Source of the DNA: Bacteroidales bacterium
GTDB taxonomy: Bacteria > Bacteroidota > Bacteroidia > Bacteroidales > ML635J-15
Assembly: GCA_017620015.1 (NCBI GenBank)
Contig: JAFZRE010000023.1
Span: 151,579-215,578, forward strand
Direction: 5' to 3'
Length of the DNA: 64,000 nucleotides
Each line of letters opens with the position of its first letter. Within the stretch, counting starts at the first letter, position 1. A program made the position numbers and the translations under genes. Shown one piece after another: positions 40,833 to 50,127 of the stretch. The notes under the pieces were generated by a model that was not told the DNA's origin, did not search any database, and saw only the letters and a list, made by a program, of their open reading frames with translations.

Positions 40833-41783
40833 TTAGAACTTATAGGTAAATCCGACGCCAAGTAATTCCTTGAACTGCAATCTCTTACCCATTCCATCCA
40901 AAGTTCCGTCTCCATTGGTATCAACAGGAACATCAACATCATCATCGTATGCAAGCGTTATGTTCAAGTTAGCCGAGAACCATTTGCTTAACTTTATTGT
41001 AAGCAAGTTATCCCAGTTCATATCGACATTCTGCGGTTTTACAATGTAGTTGGAGAATAAGTCGAGCTTGGTCGTGTAGGTGAACACTTTTAAGAAATCA
41101 ATCTTAAATTCTGCCTTTACATATCCACCGAATTCAGGACGAAACTTCTTGCCTGGGTCAACACCATAAGCACCTTCTGCCGACAAAGCCGAGTCTAATA
41201 CGAATGTCATCCTGCCTGACAACGGAGCGATAAGCAATGAGAAGGTCATATTCGGATGATTCTCAAAGGTCGGCTTAAAGTCCATACCGAGAGCTATGTT
41301 CAGGTAGCCAGGAGCCATCCACGAAGATACTCTTGTTGAATCTGTTATCGACTTGTAGCCATCGGCAAACTGGGTCTTGAATCCGACTAATGCCGAATAG
41401 TACCAGTACTTGAATGCGTAACGTCCGTACTTAGATGCGAAGTCAATCTTATCATCGGTCTTGTAGAACAAAATCTGTGTTTTCTTCGTTCCCTGACGCA
41501 TCATGCCGTAACCTAAATCCAAAGTGTTGTCCCATGTGGTCTTGTCCTTTGCATAGTTGGCGAATGCATTGAAGAACATATTTCCAGAAATCGACGGTTC
41601 GCCACCACCGGCCCAGTTTCTGAAAGAAACTTGCGAGAAGTTGAGCGATGCTGCACCACCGAACTTCCAGTTTTCATTTTTTTTCTTTGCAGGTGCTTCT
41701 GACGACGAATCTGCAGCTTCTTGAGCAAAAGCAAAACTTGCACTTAACAATACTGATACAAATACAATTAAAAACTTTTTCAT
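40833..41783 (-). CDS. DUF3078 family outer-membrane beta-barrel-like protein
   Basis: This 316-residue exported protein has a signal peptide cleaved near ASFAFA-QE (about residue 21). The hallmark NFSQVSFRNWAGGGEPSISGN (48-68) and alternating amphipathic beta-strands ending in VGFTYKF indicate an outer-membrane barrel. The C-terminal Phe fits. A small Asp-rich loop near residue 280 (DDDVDVPVDTNGDGT) may bind calcium. It follows the MscS gene after 10 nt, so it is probably co-transcribed with it. Function of the family is unknown. Confidence 0.88.
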   Translation of the reverse strand: MKKFLIVFVSVLLSASFAFAQEAADSSSEAPAKKKNENWKFGGAASLNFSQVSFRNWAGGGEPSISGNMFFNAFANYAKDKTTWDNTLDLGYGMMRQGTKKTQILFYKTDDKIDFASKYGRYAFKYWYYSALVGFKTQFADGYKSITDSTRVSSWMAPGYLNIALGMDFKPTFENHPNMTFSLLIAPLSGRMTFVLDSALSAEGAYGVDPGKKFRPEFGGYVKAEFKIDFLKVFTYTTKLDLFSNYIVKPQNVDMNWDNLLTIKLSKWFSANLNITLAYDDDVDVPVDTNGDGTLDGMGKRLQFKELLGVGFTYKF

Positions 41784-41793
41784 AATTATTTAT

Positions 41794-42738
41794 TTATTCG
41801 TTATTATTCTTTAAATGAACATCCATTTGCGGGAACGGGAATTCTATGCCTTCTTCGTTGAATGTTGCATATACCTTATTATTGAAATCGAAGAATACAT
41901 CCCAGTAGTCGGGAGTGTTGACCCACGCCCTTACCACTATGTTTACCGACGAATCGGCCAATTCGATAATAGAAATGAAAGGTGCCGGATCTTTTAATAT
42001 GCGGCTGTCGGCTTCGAGTATGCGCATGATTGAATTGCGAGCTACCTTGAAATCGGTTCCGTATGTAACACCAACCTTCCAATCGACGCGTCGCTTGTCC
42101 TGTTTCGAGTAATTTGTAAGCAGATTTGTTGCCAGCGCGCTATTTGGGACGATTATCGTCTTGTTGTCAACAGTAGTTATTATGGTATTGAAAATCTGGA
42201 TTTCCTTGACAACGCCGGCAACACCCTGTGCCTCAATGTAGTCGTCGACCTTGTATGGCTTGAATATCAATATCATGACACCGCTGGCAAAATTCGAGAG
42301 CGTTCCCTGCAATGCCATACCGATGGCAATACCTGCAGCACCCAAAACTGCAATGAACGAGGTCATCTGAATGCCCACCATACCCATCACGCTGATGATA
42401 ATCATTATCTTTAGCGCAATATTGGCAAGGCTGCAAACAAAGGATATAAGTCCAGGGTCGGAGTTCTTGCGAACCATCATCTTGCGCAATGCCTTAACAA
42501 TCAGCTTCGATACCCAGAATCCTATGAAGAGGAATGCCAAGGCTCCTAATAGCGATACGCAGAACGACAAACCGCTGGTTGCCAGCCAGTCTTTTGCGGA
42601 TTCGAACCACGAAATGCTTTGACTTACAATCTCTTGTGGACTTTTGGGGTCAATCGAAACCAATTTTTCTCCCACTTCCTTTATAGTATCGGAAATTGTG
42701 GTGTCGGCCTGTGTCAGAAATATGTCAGTTTGTATCAT
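41794..42738 (-). CDS. mscS: Small-conductance mechanosensitive channel (MscS family)
   Basis: A 314-residue inner-membrane channel that releases solutes on hypo-osmotic shock. About 50 periplasmic residues precede three helices (about 57-82, 100-122, 125-155). The pore helix carries the Gly/Ala-rich packing signature [25 protein letters not shown] (about 131-155). The beta domain ([22 protein letters not shown]) and the alpha/beta C-terminal cage follow. It heads a two-gene unit with the DUF3078 protein. A -7 box TACCTTTG lies on the minus strand at 42764-42771. Confidence 0.94.
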   Translation of the reverse strand: MIQTDIFLTQADTTISDTIKEVGEKLVSIDPKSPQEIVSQSISWFESAKDWLATSGLSFCVSLLGALAFLFIGFWVSKLIVKALRKMMVRKNSDPGLISFVCSLANIALKIMIIISVMGMVGIQMTSFIAVLGAAGIAIGMALQGTLSNFASGVMILIFKPYKVDDYIEAQGVAGVVKEIQIFNTIITTVDNKTIIVPNSALATNLLTNYSKQDKRRVDWKVGVTYGTDFKVARNSIMRILEADSRILKDPAPFISIIELADSSVNIVVRAWVNTPDYWDVFFDFNNKVYATFNEEGIEFPFPQMDVHLKNNNE

Positions 42739-42763
42739 TAATAAACAATAGAAAAAAGCGGCG

Positions 42764-42771
42764 CAAAGGTA
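42764..42771 (-). promoter_or_regulatory. -7 box of the mscS promoter
   Basis: Minus-strand TACCTTTG lies 25 nt before the ATG. No -33 TTG was found at standard spacing. Confidence 0.5.
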
Positions 42772-42849
42772 AAACTTATTTGCGATTTTGGATTTACGAT
42801 TTACGATTTATTTTAGATTTTTTCTTTCACCTCATTTTTTTTTCTGCCA

Positions 42850-42999
42850 CGGCTCTTTCATTTAAAAACTAAATACCGCCCCCTGAGCTTGTCGAAGGGT
42901 AAGGTTAACGTTATCTTGACTTCGACAAGCTCAGCCTGCGATTTGTTTTATATTAACAGACTGTATCTTAAGCAATAACATATCCAAATGAAAGAGCCG
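42850..42999. mobile_element. MITE-like 150-bp element with nested perfect inverted repeats
   Basis: Outer arms CGGCTCTTTCATTT (42850-42863) and AAATGAAAGAGCCG (42986-42999) are perfect 14-mers. Inner arms CTGAGCTTGTCGAAG (42883-42897) and CTTCGACAAGCTCAG (42920-42934) are perfect 15-mers. TTTTTCTGC flanks the outer arms on both sides. It carries no gene. The inner core belongs to the TGAGCYTGTCGAAG family seen near 7792 and 8624. Confidence 0.75.
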
Positions 43000-43053
43000 T
43001 ATTTTTCTGCTAACTAACATTTTTATTTAGGATTATTGTATTGCAAATATTCT

Positions 43054-43061
43054 TATCTTTG
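43054..43061 (+). promoter_or_regulatory. -7 box of the aldolase promoter
   Basis: TATCTTTG lies about 55 nt before the chosen ATG at 43116. A clear -33 TTG at 19-21 bp is absent. Confidence 0.5.
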
Positions 43062-43115
43062 TGGAAAATTTAAATGCAAAATATAAACGGTAAAAAAAAC
43101 AATAAAATTAAAATT

Positions 43116-44117
43116 ATGGTAAGTTACAAAGAATTAGGTCTTGTCAACACCGTTGAGATGTTCAAGAAAGCAGTGGCTGGCGGATACGCAATACCAGCAT
43201 TCAACTTCAACAACATGGAACAGATGCAGGCTATCATCCAGGCTTGTGCAGAAACAAAGTCTCCTGTTATCCTTCAGGTTTCGAGCGGAGCACGCAAGTA
43301 TGCCAACCAGACAATTTTGAGATACATGGCAGAAGGCGCTGTACAATACGCAAAGGAACTTGGCTGGGAACACCCGCAGATTTGCCTCCACCTCGACCAC
43401 GGTGATACTTTTGAATTGTGCAAGAGCTGTGTTGATATGGGATTCTCGTCAGTTATGATTGATGCTTCGTCGCTACCTTTCGAGGAGAACATTAAGCTCA
43501 CAAAGCAGGTCGTTGAATATGCTCACAAGTACGATGTTACTGTAGAAGCAGAACTTGGCGTTTTGGCAGGTGTTGAAGACGATGTTTCAGCAGAAGAATC
43601 GCACTACACAAAGCCTGAAGAAGTTATCGAATTTGCAACTCGTAGCGGATGCGACTCGTTGGCAATCTCAATAGGTACTTCGCACGGCGCATACAAGTTC
43701 AAACCGGAACAGTGCAAGGTTGACCCTGCAACAGGACGTCTCGTTCCTCCGCCACTGGCATTCGACGTTCTCCACGAAATAGAAAAGAAACTCCCGGGAT
43801 TCCCGATTGTTCTCCATGGTTCATCGTCGGTTCCTCAGGAGGAAGTCGATACCATTAATAAATATGGTGGCGCATTGAAGGCTGCAGTAGGTATTCCTGA
43901 AGAACAGCTCCGCGAAGCAGCAAAGTCGGCAGTTTGCAAGATCAACATCGACTCCGATAGCCGTCTGGCAATGACCGCTGCTATCCGCAAGGTATTTGCT
44001 GAAAAACCAGCTGAATTCGACCCGAGAAAGTACTTAGGTCCAGCTCGCGACAGCATGAAGAAACTTTATATGCACAAGATTATCAACGTGCTTGGTAGCG
44101 CTGGCAAGGCTGAATAA
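43116..44117 (+). CDS. fba: Class II fructose-bisphosphate aldolase
   Basis: A 333-residue metal-dependent aldolase of glycolysis and gluconeogenesis. Zinc-binding and catalytic motifs are present: HLDHGDTFELC (about 91-101), EAELGVLAGVEDD (about 146-158), ISIGTSHGAYKF, VLHGSSSVP and INIDSDSR. The start MVSYKELGLVN at 43116 is preferred. The in-frame ATG at 43074 would add an Asn/Lys-rich tail (QNINGKKNNKIKI) that looks like translated leader and begins only 13 nt after the -7 box. It is monocistronic, with a strong terminator. Confidence 0.94.
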   Translation: MVSYKELGLVNTVEMFKKAVAGGYAIPAFNFNNMEQMQAIIQACAETKSPVILQVSSGARKYANQTILRYMAEGAVQYAKELGWEHPQICLHLDHGDTFELCKSCVDMGFSSVMIDASSLPFEENIKLTKQVVEYAHKYDVTVEAELGVLAGVEDDVSAEESHYTKPEEVIEFATRSGCDSLAISIGTSHGAYKFKPEQCKVDPATGRLVPPPLAFDVLHEIEKKLPGFPIVLHGSSSVPQEEVDTINKYGGALKAAVGIPEEQLREAAKSAVCKINIDSDSRLAMTAAIRKVFAEKPAEFDPRKYLGPARDSMKKLYMHKIINVLGSAGKAE

Positions 44118-44140
44118 ACAAGATTTATTACACGCAAATT

Positions 44141-44168
44141 AAGGCTGTCATTCTGGACAGCCTTTTTT
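44141..44168 (+). terminator. Terminator of the aldolase gene
   Basis: AAGGCTGTC (44141-44149) and GGACAGCCTT (44155-44164) form a 9-bp stem, followed by a T run. Confidence 0.85.
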
Positions 44169-44199
44169 GTTATCTATTTGCCATACCTATATACAATAC

Positions 44200-44229
44200 A
44201 ATAAAGGCGGACAATTGCCCGCCTTTATT
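44200..44229 (-). terminator. Terminator of the POT transporter gene
   Basis: AATAAAGGCGG and CCGCCTTTATT form a perfect 11-bp stem with an 8-nt loop, 22 bp after the stop on the minus strand. Confidence 0.75.
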
Positions 44230-44250
44230 ATATAGCAAATAGAAATCCTA

Positions 44251-45915
44251 TTACTTTGCAACTCTTTCGAGCCACTTAACCATACCGAACATAACTGCCA
44301 TCGATATTACGCAAACTATTGCAAATACCAACCAGCAGTACTGGATAGGCCATGCGTTGTACATGAGAGGACCAATCCAGAGGAAGATGTTTCCTACTGC
44401 GGTAGCACCAAGCCACAATCCCTGGCAGAGACCTACCATGTGACGCGGAGCAACCTTCGATACGAATGAAAGTCCCAATGGCGAAATGAAAAGTTCGGCA
44501 ACAGTAAGGAAGAAATAAGTAACAATGAGTACCCAAGGACCTAACTTAACCGGGTCTAACAATGCTCTGAAATCTTCTGCTGATGGATAATTGTTTATAA
44601 ACGAAAGAACCATCAAGAACAAGTATGCACAAGCGGCGATACCCATACCTATACCAATTTTCTTCGGAGTTGATATTGCTTTGCCCTTGCGTGTCAATGC
44701 TGCAAAAGCAATCATTATAATAGGTGTAAGTACAATTACGAAGAATGGGTTAAGTGCCTGCCAGATTTCGGGAGCAACAGCCTCAGAGCTTACGAAGTCG
44801 CGAGCGAAGAACGACAGCGACTGTCCGTTCTGGTGGAATGAGAACCAGAAGAAGATAGCAATACCAAGAACTGCGAACAAAGCAGCCATACGCTGTTTGA
44901 TTTCCTTTGCCATTGCAGCCTTTTCTTCTGCTGTATATTCAACAATCTTTGCAGTGTCTTTCTTTGCTGGTTGCGGGAATTTCTTCTTGGAAATGAGGAA
45001 GATTGTCAACGATATTGCCATTGCAATAACCGATGCGATAAACGAGAAGTGAATACCTGAGTTGAATACATCAATGTATGACGAGCAGAATTCGGTAGTA
45101 CCCTGTACCAATGACGGGTCAATAACCGACTGAGACATTGTTGCTGTGAATTTTTCGGTAACATCGCCACCATTGATGACATCGTGGCAAAGAGCAGGCA
45201 TATCAGCATTGTAAACAAAATTGTGAATCTTCAACCACCACTCACGAATTAACGGAGCGATAAATGGAGCGATAACACCGCCGATGTTGATGAACACGTA
45301 GAAAATCTGGAAACCGCTGTCGCGTCTTTCCTTAGCTTCTGCCAATGCTTCTGGACTTTTCTTTGCAGCCTCTGCTTCAAAGTTGTCGTACATCTTACCA
45401 ACCAAAGCCTGAAGGTTGCCCTTGAACAAACCATTGCCGAATGCAATCAAAAGCAATGAAATACAAGTTACGATAAGGATTGTCCACCATGCGCCACCGC
45501 CATCAACGATAAATCCGTTGGCATCTGTTCCGAACAGAGGAATAGACAATGCAACATAACCCAGTGCCATCACAATGAGACCCCACTGGATAGTACGGTT
45601 GTAGTTCTGCGTCTTGTCGGCAATTATACCACCTACCAAACTCAATATGTAAATGAGGCAGTAGAACACCGAATAGATAGCACCAGCCTGAGCATCGGAA
45701 AGTCCGAACTTTGAAACGATGAACAAGGCCAATACGGCATTCATAATGTAGTAGCCGAAACGTTCACCCATATTGCTTAATGCTGCTGCAATCAAACCTT
45801 TTGGATGATGCCTAAGTGCTGTGATTACATAATAGACCAAGAATGGCAGCACTACTATTATGACTCCCAATAGAAACACCAGAGTTCGGTGTTCAGTAAA
45901 AAATTCTTGAAACAT
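44251..45915 (-). CDS. Proton-dependent oligopeptide transporter (POT/PTR2 family)
   Basis: This 554-residue major-facilitator protein imports di- and tripeptides with protons. The POT signatures are present: NMGERFGYYIMNAVLALF (E-x-x-ERF-x-YY type, about 47-64) and SGFQIFYVFINIGGVIAPF (about 203-221, PTR2 signature 2 region). About 12-14 membrane helices are evident. A charged cytoplasmic loop (about 310-340, KKDTAKIVEYTAEEKAAMAKEIKQR) separates the two halves. Peptide import fits a proteolytic anaerobe that also secretes a carboxypeptidase. It has its own promoter and terminator. Confidence 0.92.
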   Translation of the reverse strand: MFQEFFTEHRTLVFLLGVIIVVLPFLVYYVITALRHHPKGLIAAALSNMGERFGYYIMNAVLALFIVSKFGLSDAQAGAIYSVFYCLIYILSLVGGIIADKTQNYNRTIQWGLIVMALGYVALSIPLFGTDANGFIVDGGGAWWTILIVTCISLLLIAFGNGLFKGNLQALVGKMYDNFEAEAAKKSPEALAEAKERRDSGFQIFYVFINIGGVIAPFIAPLIREWWLKIHNFVYNADMPALCHDVINGGDVTEKFTATMSQSVIDPSLVQGTTEFCSSYIDVFNSGIHFSFIASVIAMAISLTIFLISKKKFPQPAKKDTAKIVEYTAEEKAAMAKEIKQRMAALFAVLGIAIFFWFSFHQNGQSLSFFARDFVSSEAVAPEIWQALNPFFVIVLTPIIMIAFAALTRKGKAISTPKKIGIGMGIAACAYLFLMVLSFINNYPSAEDFRALLDPVKLGPWVLIVTYFFLTVAELFISPLGLSFVSKVAPRHMVGLCQGLWLGATAVGNIFLWIGPLMYNAWPIQYCWLVFAIVCVISMAVMFGMVKWLERVAK

Positions 45916-45966
45916 ACTTTGTTATTTTTTAATTAAACATTCGAACAAATTCGTTTTTACAAGTTG

Positions 45967-45997
45967 CAAAGATATTACAAAAACCAATAATGCAAAA
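45967..45997 (-). promoter_or_regulatory. Promoter of the POT transporter gene
   Basis: On the minus strand TTTTG (45997-45993), 18 bp, TATCTTTG (45974-45967). The leader is about 45 nt. Confidence 0.55.
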
Positions 45998-46098
45998 TTA
46001 TTTTTTTTGCCATTGAGCCATCCCGACTTTTTTTGCCGATACAATATTTCCCAAAACTTTTCGTTTATTCTGTGCATTCGTATTGGAAAAATTTTTAT

Positions 46099-46106
46099 TA
46101 TTTTTG
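46099..46106 (+). promoter_or_regulatory. -7 box of the GT5-DUF4270-glmS-sprE operon
   Basis: TATTTTTG lies 35 nt before the ATG at 46142. It is the only consensus box seen ahead of this four-gene run. Confidence 0.5.
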
Positions 46107-46141
46107 TGCCTTGAATTAAATTGGACATAAAAACGCAACTT

Positions 46142-46948
46142 ATGAAACTGAAAGTTTTATTTGTAACACAAGAGATAGCACCCTACGTTCCTGAAAACGA
46201 AATGTCGCTGGCATGCAGGAAACTTCCGCAGGGAATACAGGAGCGAGGAAACGAAGTGCGCATATTTATGCCGAAATTCGGTGTAATAAACGAAAGAAGA
46301 AATCAGCTTCACGAGGTAATCAGGCTCAGCGGTATGAACCTTGTCATCAACGATGCCGACCATCCGCTTATAATAAAGGTTGCTTCCATTCAGCCGATTA
46401 GAATGCAGGTCTATTTCATCGACAACGAAGACCTTTTCCAGAAAAAATATATGGTTACCGATAAGAGCGAGGATAATTTCACAGCTGACGAAAAGTCGAT
46501 TTTCTACTCGAAGGGTGTTGTCGAAACAGTGAAGAAACTCGGTTGGGCTCCTAATATAGTCCACTGCCACGGATGGTTCTCGGCAATCTTCCCGTTCATG
46601 ATGCGAAAGGTTTACAAGTACGACCCGCTGTTTGCCAACAACTGCAAGGTCGTTTACACAATCTACAACGACAGTTTCTCCGGTAGCATCGACAAGGATT
46701 TCGCCCGCAAACTGGTCGAAAAGGAAGTCACAATGGACGACCTTGAAAGAATTAAGGAGCCGACTTGGGAAAACCTGACAAAATTCGCTATTGACTACTC
46801 CGATGGCGTAATACTTGGTTCAAAGGACATTAACCCTGAAATAATCGAGTACATAAAGCAAAGCGGAAAACCTATGTTGGAGTACTCGGAAGACGACAAA
46901 TTGGCTGAAAACTGCGAAAATTTCTATTCGACTGTAATTGAAAAATAA
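46142..46948 (+). CDS. Short glycogen/starch synthase-like protein (GT5 domain only)
   Basis: A 268-residue protein that corresponds to only the N-terminal Rossmann domain of glycogen synthase: KVLFVTQEIAPYVPE, LPQGIQERGNEVRIFMPKFG, PNIVHCHGWFSA and a KVVYTIYND segment. The C-terminal GT1-type domain that binds ADP-glucose is missing, and the usual KTGGLADV motif is replaced by PENEMSLACRKLP. Catalysis is therefore doubtful. Such short proteins are a conserved Bacteroidetes feature upstream of DUF4270 genes. The ATG at 46142 is chosen because the family begins MKLKVLFV. The earlier in-frame ATG adds seven residues. It is the first gene of a four-gene operon. Confidence 0.85.
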   Translation: MKLKVLFVTQEIAPYVPENEMSLACRKLPQGIQERGNEVRIFMPKFGVINERRNQLHEVIRLSGMNLVINDADHPLIIKVASIQPIRMQVYFIDNEDLFQKKYMVTDKSEDNFTADEKSIFYSKGVVETVKKLGWAPNIVHCHGWFSAIFPFMMRKVYKYDPLFANNCKVVYTIYNDSFSGSIDKDFARKLVEKEVTMDDLERIKEPTWENLTKFAIDYSDGVILGSKDINPEIIEYIKQSGKPMLEYSEDDKLAENCENFYSTVIEK

Positions 46949-46953
46949 AGCTG

Positions 46954-48252
46954 ATGAGAAAAAACTTTGGCTTAAAATTCATTATTCTGTCTGCATTTGC
47001 CGTCGTTATGACGGTTTTTGCTGTTTCGTGCAAGGACAACGATTCTGCAATAGGAACTGGCATAATGCCAAGTAGCGACATGATGGAATTCCTTTGCGAT
47101 ACAATGGGCGTGCAGACATATGCAGTTAGGGATACTCACGTTGAAACTCACAACCGCACCATAAATCCCATTGGCGTAATAAACGACCCGTTTTTCGGGC
47201 AGACTACCGCTTCGTGCGCTTTTCAGACTCTGCTTTCGACAACCAACGTGCAGTTTGGTCGCGAAATAGACACATCCGACCTTTCGGGAGTAAAACTTAC
47301 CTTGCAACTGAAATATGCGAACAAGTACGGAGACGCAAATTCCGCAATGACAATAAGCGTCAACAGGCTCCTTACAGACATTTACTACGATTCTATTTAT
47401 TATGAAGACAAGGAATTCGCCACAACGGAATTTGAACAGTTGGCATCTGCATCTGTAAACTTCGGAACAGACAGCATAATGAAAATTGAAATGCCAGCAG
47501 AACTCGTGGAAGATATTGTCATGGAAAACGTAGGGCAGGAGACTTGGAGCAACAAGGATTTTGTAAAGTTTTTCAAAGGTTTGTATATTACGACGGAACT
47601 CACTTCTGGCGACGGCTGCATTTACGCACTCGACCTTATCGACAAAAAGTCGAAGATGGTGCTCACGTACAACGATACCTGCTCATTCGATTTCGAAATC
47701 AGCGAATACTCGGCACGAATAAATATGTACTCGCACGACTACACCAATGCCGACAGCGAACTGAAAACTGCGATAGACAACCCCGAGCAGCCGACAAATT
47801 ACTGCTACATACAGGGACTTGCTGGATTAAAGACAAAAATTATGTTCCCTGAACTTTACACATTGTTTGATTCGACTAACATAATCATAAATCGTGCACA
47901 GTTGTGTGTTACGATAAAGGATGGTACCGAATCAAGTGTTTTGCCTTCACCAAAAGCAATGAGCATGACAAAAATTCTCGGCAATGGAAAATTCGACTTC
48001 CTTGAGGATTACAAGTCAAACAGCAAGAATTTCGGCGGTTCATTCAACGAAACAGAAAAATCATATACCTTTAATATACCGTTGCATCTTCAAGACCTTT
48101 TTAAAGATTATAAGGATTTGGGTGAAAAAACGGACAATGGAATATTTTTGGTGGCAAACGACAACAGGATAGTTCCATATAGGGCTGTGTTGTACGGCGG
48201 TGCTCACGAAAACTTAAGCGTAAAGATAATTGTGTATTACTCAAAATATTAG
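46954..48252 (+). CDS. DUF4270 family lipoprotein
   Basis: This 432-residue exported lipoprotein has a signal with ...FAVSC (Cys26). Family hallmarks include CKDNDSAIGTGIMPSSD, a NDPFFGQTTASCAFQ segment (about 77-91), and beta-rich sequence through to IIVYYSKY. It starts 5 nt after the GT5-like gene and ends 9 nt before glmS. The role is unknown, but the conserved operon with glmS and sprE points to the envelope. Confidence 0.9.
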   Translation: MRKNFGLKFIILSAFAVVMTVFAVSCKDNDSAIGTGIMPSSDMMEFLCDTMGVQTYAVRDTHVETHNRTINPIGVINDPFFGQTTASCAFQTLLSTTNVQFGREIDTSDLSGVKLTLQLKYANKYGDANSAMTISVNRLLTDIYYDSIYYEDKEFATTEFEQLASASVNFGTDSIMKIEMPAELVEDIVMENVGQETWSNKDFVKFFKGLYITTELTSGDGCIYALDLIDKKSKMVLTYNDTCSFDFEISEYSARINMYSHDYTNADSELKTAIDNPEQPTNYCYIQGLAGLKTKIMFPELYTLFDSTNIIINRAQLCVTIKDGTESSVLPSPKAMSMTKILGNGKFDFLEDYKSNSKNFGGSFNETEKSYTFNIPLHLQDLFKDYKDLGEKTDNGIFLVANDNRIVPYRAVLYGGAHENLSVKIIVYYSKY

Positions 48253-48261
48253 AAGAAGAAT

Positions 48262-50115
48262 ATGTGTGGAATAGTAGGATATATTGGCAAAAGGGATGCT
48301 TATGATGTGTTGATAAAAGGTCTCAAACGTCTGGAGTACAGGGGTTACGACTCGGCTGGTATTGCCATTTACAACGGAAGCAAATACAATGTGTATAAAT
48401 GCCACGGAAAGGTAAGCGACCTTGAAGACCACGTTTCTGGGAAAGATGCCACGGGAAATATTGGCATAGGCCACACACGATGGGCAACTCACGGCGAACC
48501 GAACGACACAAACGCACATCCGCACGTATCAATGAACGAAAAATTCATATTGATACACAACGGTATTATCGAAAATTATGCCAAGTTGAAAGCTACTCTC
48601 GAAGAAAAAGGTTATACTTTCAAGGGCGAAACCGACTCCGAAGTGCTTGTCAACTTCATTGAGTACATATACAACGAAAGCCATGCTCAAGACGAAAACT
48701 TTACGCCCGATGATGCTGTTCGTGCTGCTCTGCGGTTGGTAGAAGGTGCATACGGAATCGTTGTGATGAGTTCTGAAGACCCCGAAACACTGACAGTTGC
48801 CCGCAAAGGTAGCCCGATTGTAATCGGACTTGGCAATGGAGAATATTTTGTAGCTTCTGATGCTTCACCTATAATAGAATATACCAATTCGGTAATCTAC
48901 CTCAACGACCTTGATGTCGCAACTATCAGCAAGACTGGCTTTAACCTTGTTAACCTAAAGGACCGCAAGGCAAAAATCGACATCCAGCAGGTTGACCTTC
49001 GTCTCGACGAGATTGAGAAAAACGGTTTCGACCACTATATGCTCAAGGAAATATACGAGCAGCCACGCGCCATTGCTGATACTTATCGTGGTCGTTTGAG
49101 CCTTGACACAAAGAACCTTACCCTTGGTGGTCTGCACACCGTAATGGAGCAGTTGAAGGAAGCCAAGAGAATCATAATTGTAGCCTGTGGTACAAGTTGG
49201 CACGCCGGACTTGTCGGCGAATATCTGTTCGAGGAATTTGCCCGCATACCTACCGAAGTGGAATATGCATCGGAATTCAGGTACAGAAATCCAATCATAA
49301 ATCCAGGCGACATTGTAATTGCAATCAGCCAGAGCGGTGAAACTGCCGACACGCTGGCTGCAATACAGCTTGCAAAGAGTAAGGGCGCAATAGTGCTGGG
49401 TATATGCAACGTTGTCGGTTCTAGCATTCCGCGCGAAACAGTTGCTGGTGTTTACACACACGCAGGACCTGAAATCGGTGTCGCATCTACCAAGGCATTT
49501 ACAACTCAGATTACCGTGCTTACAATGATGGCAATGCAGGTTGGCCTTGCAAACAAGGGACTTACCGAAAAGGAATTTACCGATTTGGTTGATGAACTGT
49601 ATGCTATTCCGCAAAAGGTTGAACTAATCCTTCAGAAAAGCGAAAGCATTAAGCAGATTGCCGAAAAGATAAAGGATGCAACCAACAGTATTTATCTTGG
49701 ACGCGGTTATCTGTACCCGGTTGCACTTGAAGGTGCATTGAAACTTAAGGAAATATCCTACATACATGCCGAAGGTTATCCGTCGGCTGAAATGAAACAT
49801 GGACCTATCGCTCTTATCGACGAGAAGATGCCTGTTATCGTATTGGCTACCAAGGATAAGTCATACGACAAGATTGTCTCGAACATTCAGGAGGTAAAGG
49901 CTCGCAAGGGTGTTGTTATTGCAATAGTTACCGAAGGTGATACAACAATCAAGGAAATGGCCGACTATGTGATAGAAGTTCCATATTCCGACTTTGCACT
50001 AGCACCGTTGCTGACTGTGGTTCCGTTGCAACTTATTGCATACTATATTGCCGTAATGAGAGGTTGCAATGTTGACCAGCCCAGAAATCTTGCAAAATCT
50101 GTTACTGTGGAATAA
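48262..50115 (+). CDS. glmS: Glutamine-fructose-6-phosphate aminotransferase (isomerizing)
   Basis: This 617-residue cytoplasmic enzyme makes glucosamine-6-phosphate for peptidoglycan and LPS. The N-terminal glutaminase begins MCGIVGYIG with catalytic Cys2, then RLEYRGYDSAG and GIGHTRWATHGEP. Two SIS domains follow (about 290-430 and 460-600) with ACGTSWHAGL and ISQSGETADT, ending in the catalytic DQPRNLAKSVTVE tail. Length is standard. No glmS ribozyme-like sequence is possible in the 9-nt gap upstream, and regulation by that route is not expected here. Confidence 0.97.
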   Translation: MCGIVGYIGKRDAYDVLIKGLKRLEYRGYDSAGIAIYNGSKYNVYKCHGKVSDLEDHVSGKDATGNIGIGHTRWATHGEPNDTNAHPHVSMNEKFILIHNGIIENYAKLKATLEEKGYTFKGETDSEVLVNFIEYIYNESHAQDENFTPDDAVRAALRLVEGAYGIVVMSSEDPETLTVARKGSPIVIGLGNGEYFVASDASPIIEYTNSVIYLNDLDVATISKTGFNLVNLKDRKAKIDIQQVDLRLDEIEKNGFDHYMLKEIYEQPRAIADTYRGRLSLDTKNLTLGGLHTVMEQLKEAKRIIIVACGTSWHAGLVGEYLFEEFARIPTEVEYASEFRYRNPIINPGDIVIAISQSGETADTLAAIQLAKSKGAIVLGICNVVGSSIPRETVAGVYTHAGPEIGVASTKAFTTQITVLTMMAMQVGLANKGLTEKEFTDLVDELYAIPQKVELILQKSESIKQIAEKIKDATNSIYLGRGYLYPVALEGALKLKEISYIHAEGYPSAEMKHGPIALIDEKMPVIVLATKDKSYDKIVSNIQEVKARKGVVIAIVTEGDTTIKEMADYVIEVPYSDFALAPLLTVVPLQLIAYYIAVMRGCNVDQPRNLAKSVTVE

Positions 50116-50127
50116 ACAAATGCACAA

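Noticed and set aside
43074..43115. Earlier start for the aldolase
   Set aside because: It adds a Lys/Asn-rich tail absent from the family and begins 13 nt after the -7 box.
48253..48261. glmS ribozyme
   Set aside because: Only 9 nt separate DUF4270 from glmS, so the ribozyme cannot fit there.
48955..49614. 219-codon open frame opposite glmS
   Set aside because: Antisense shadow of glmS with Cys-rich, low-complexity translation.
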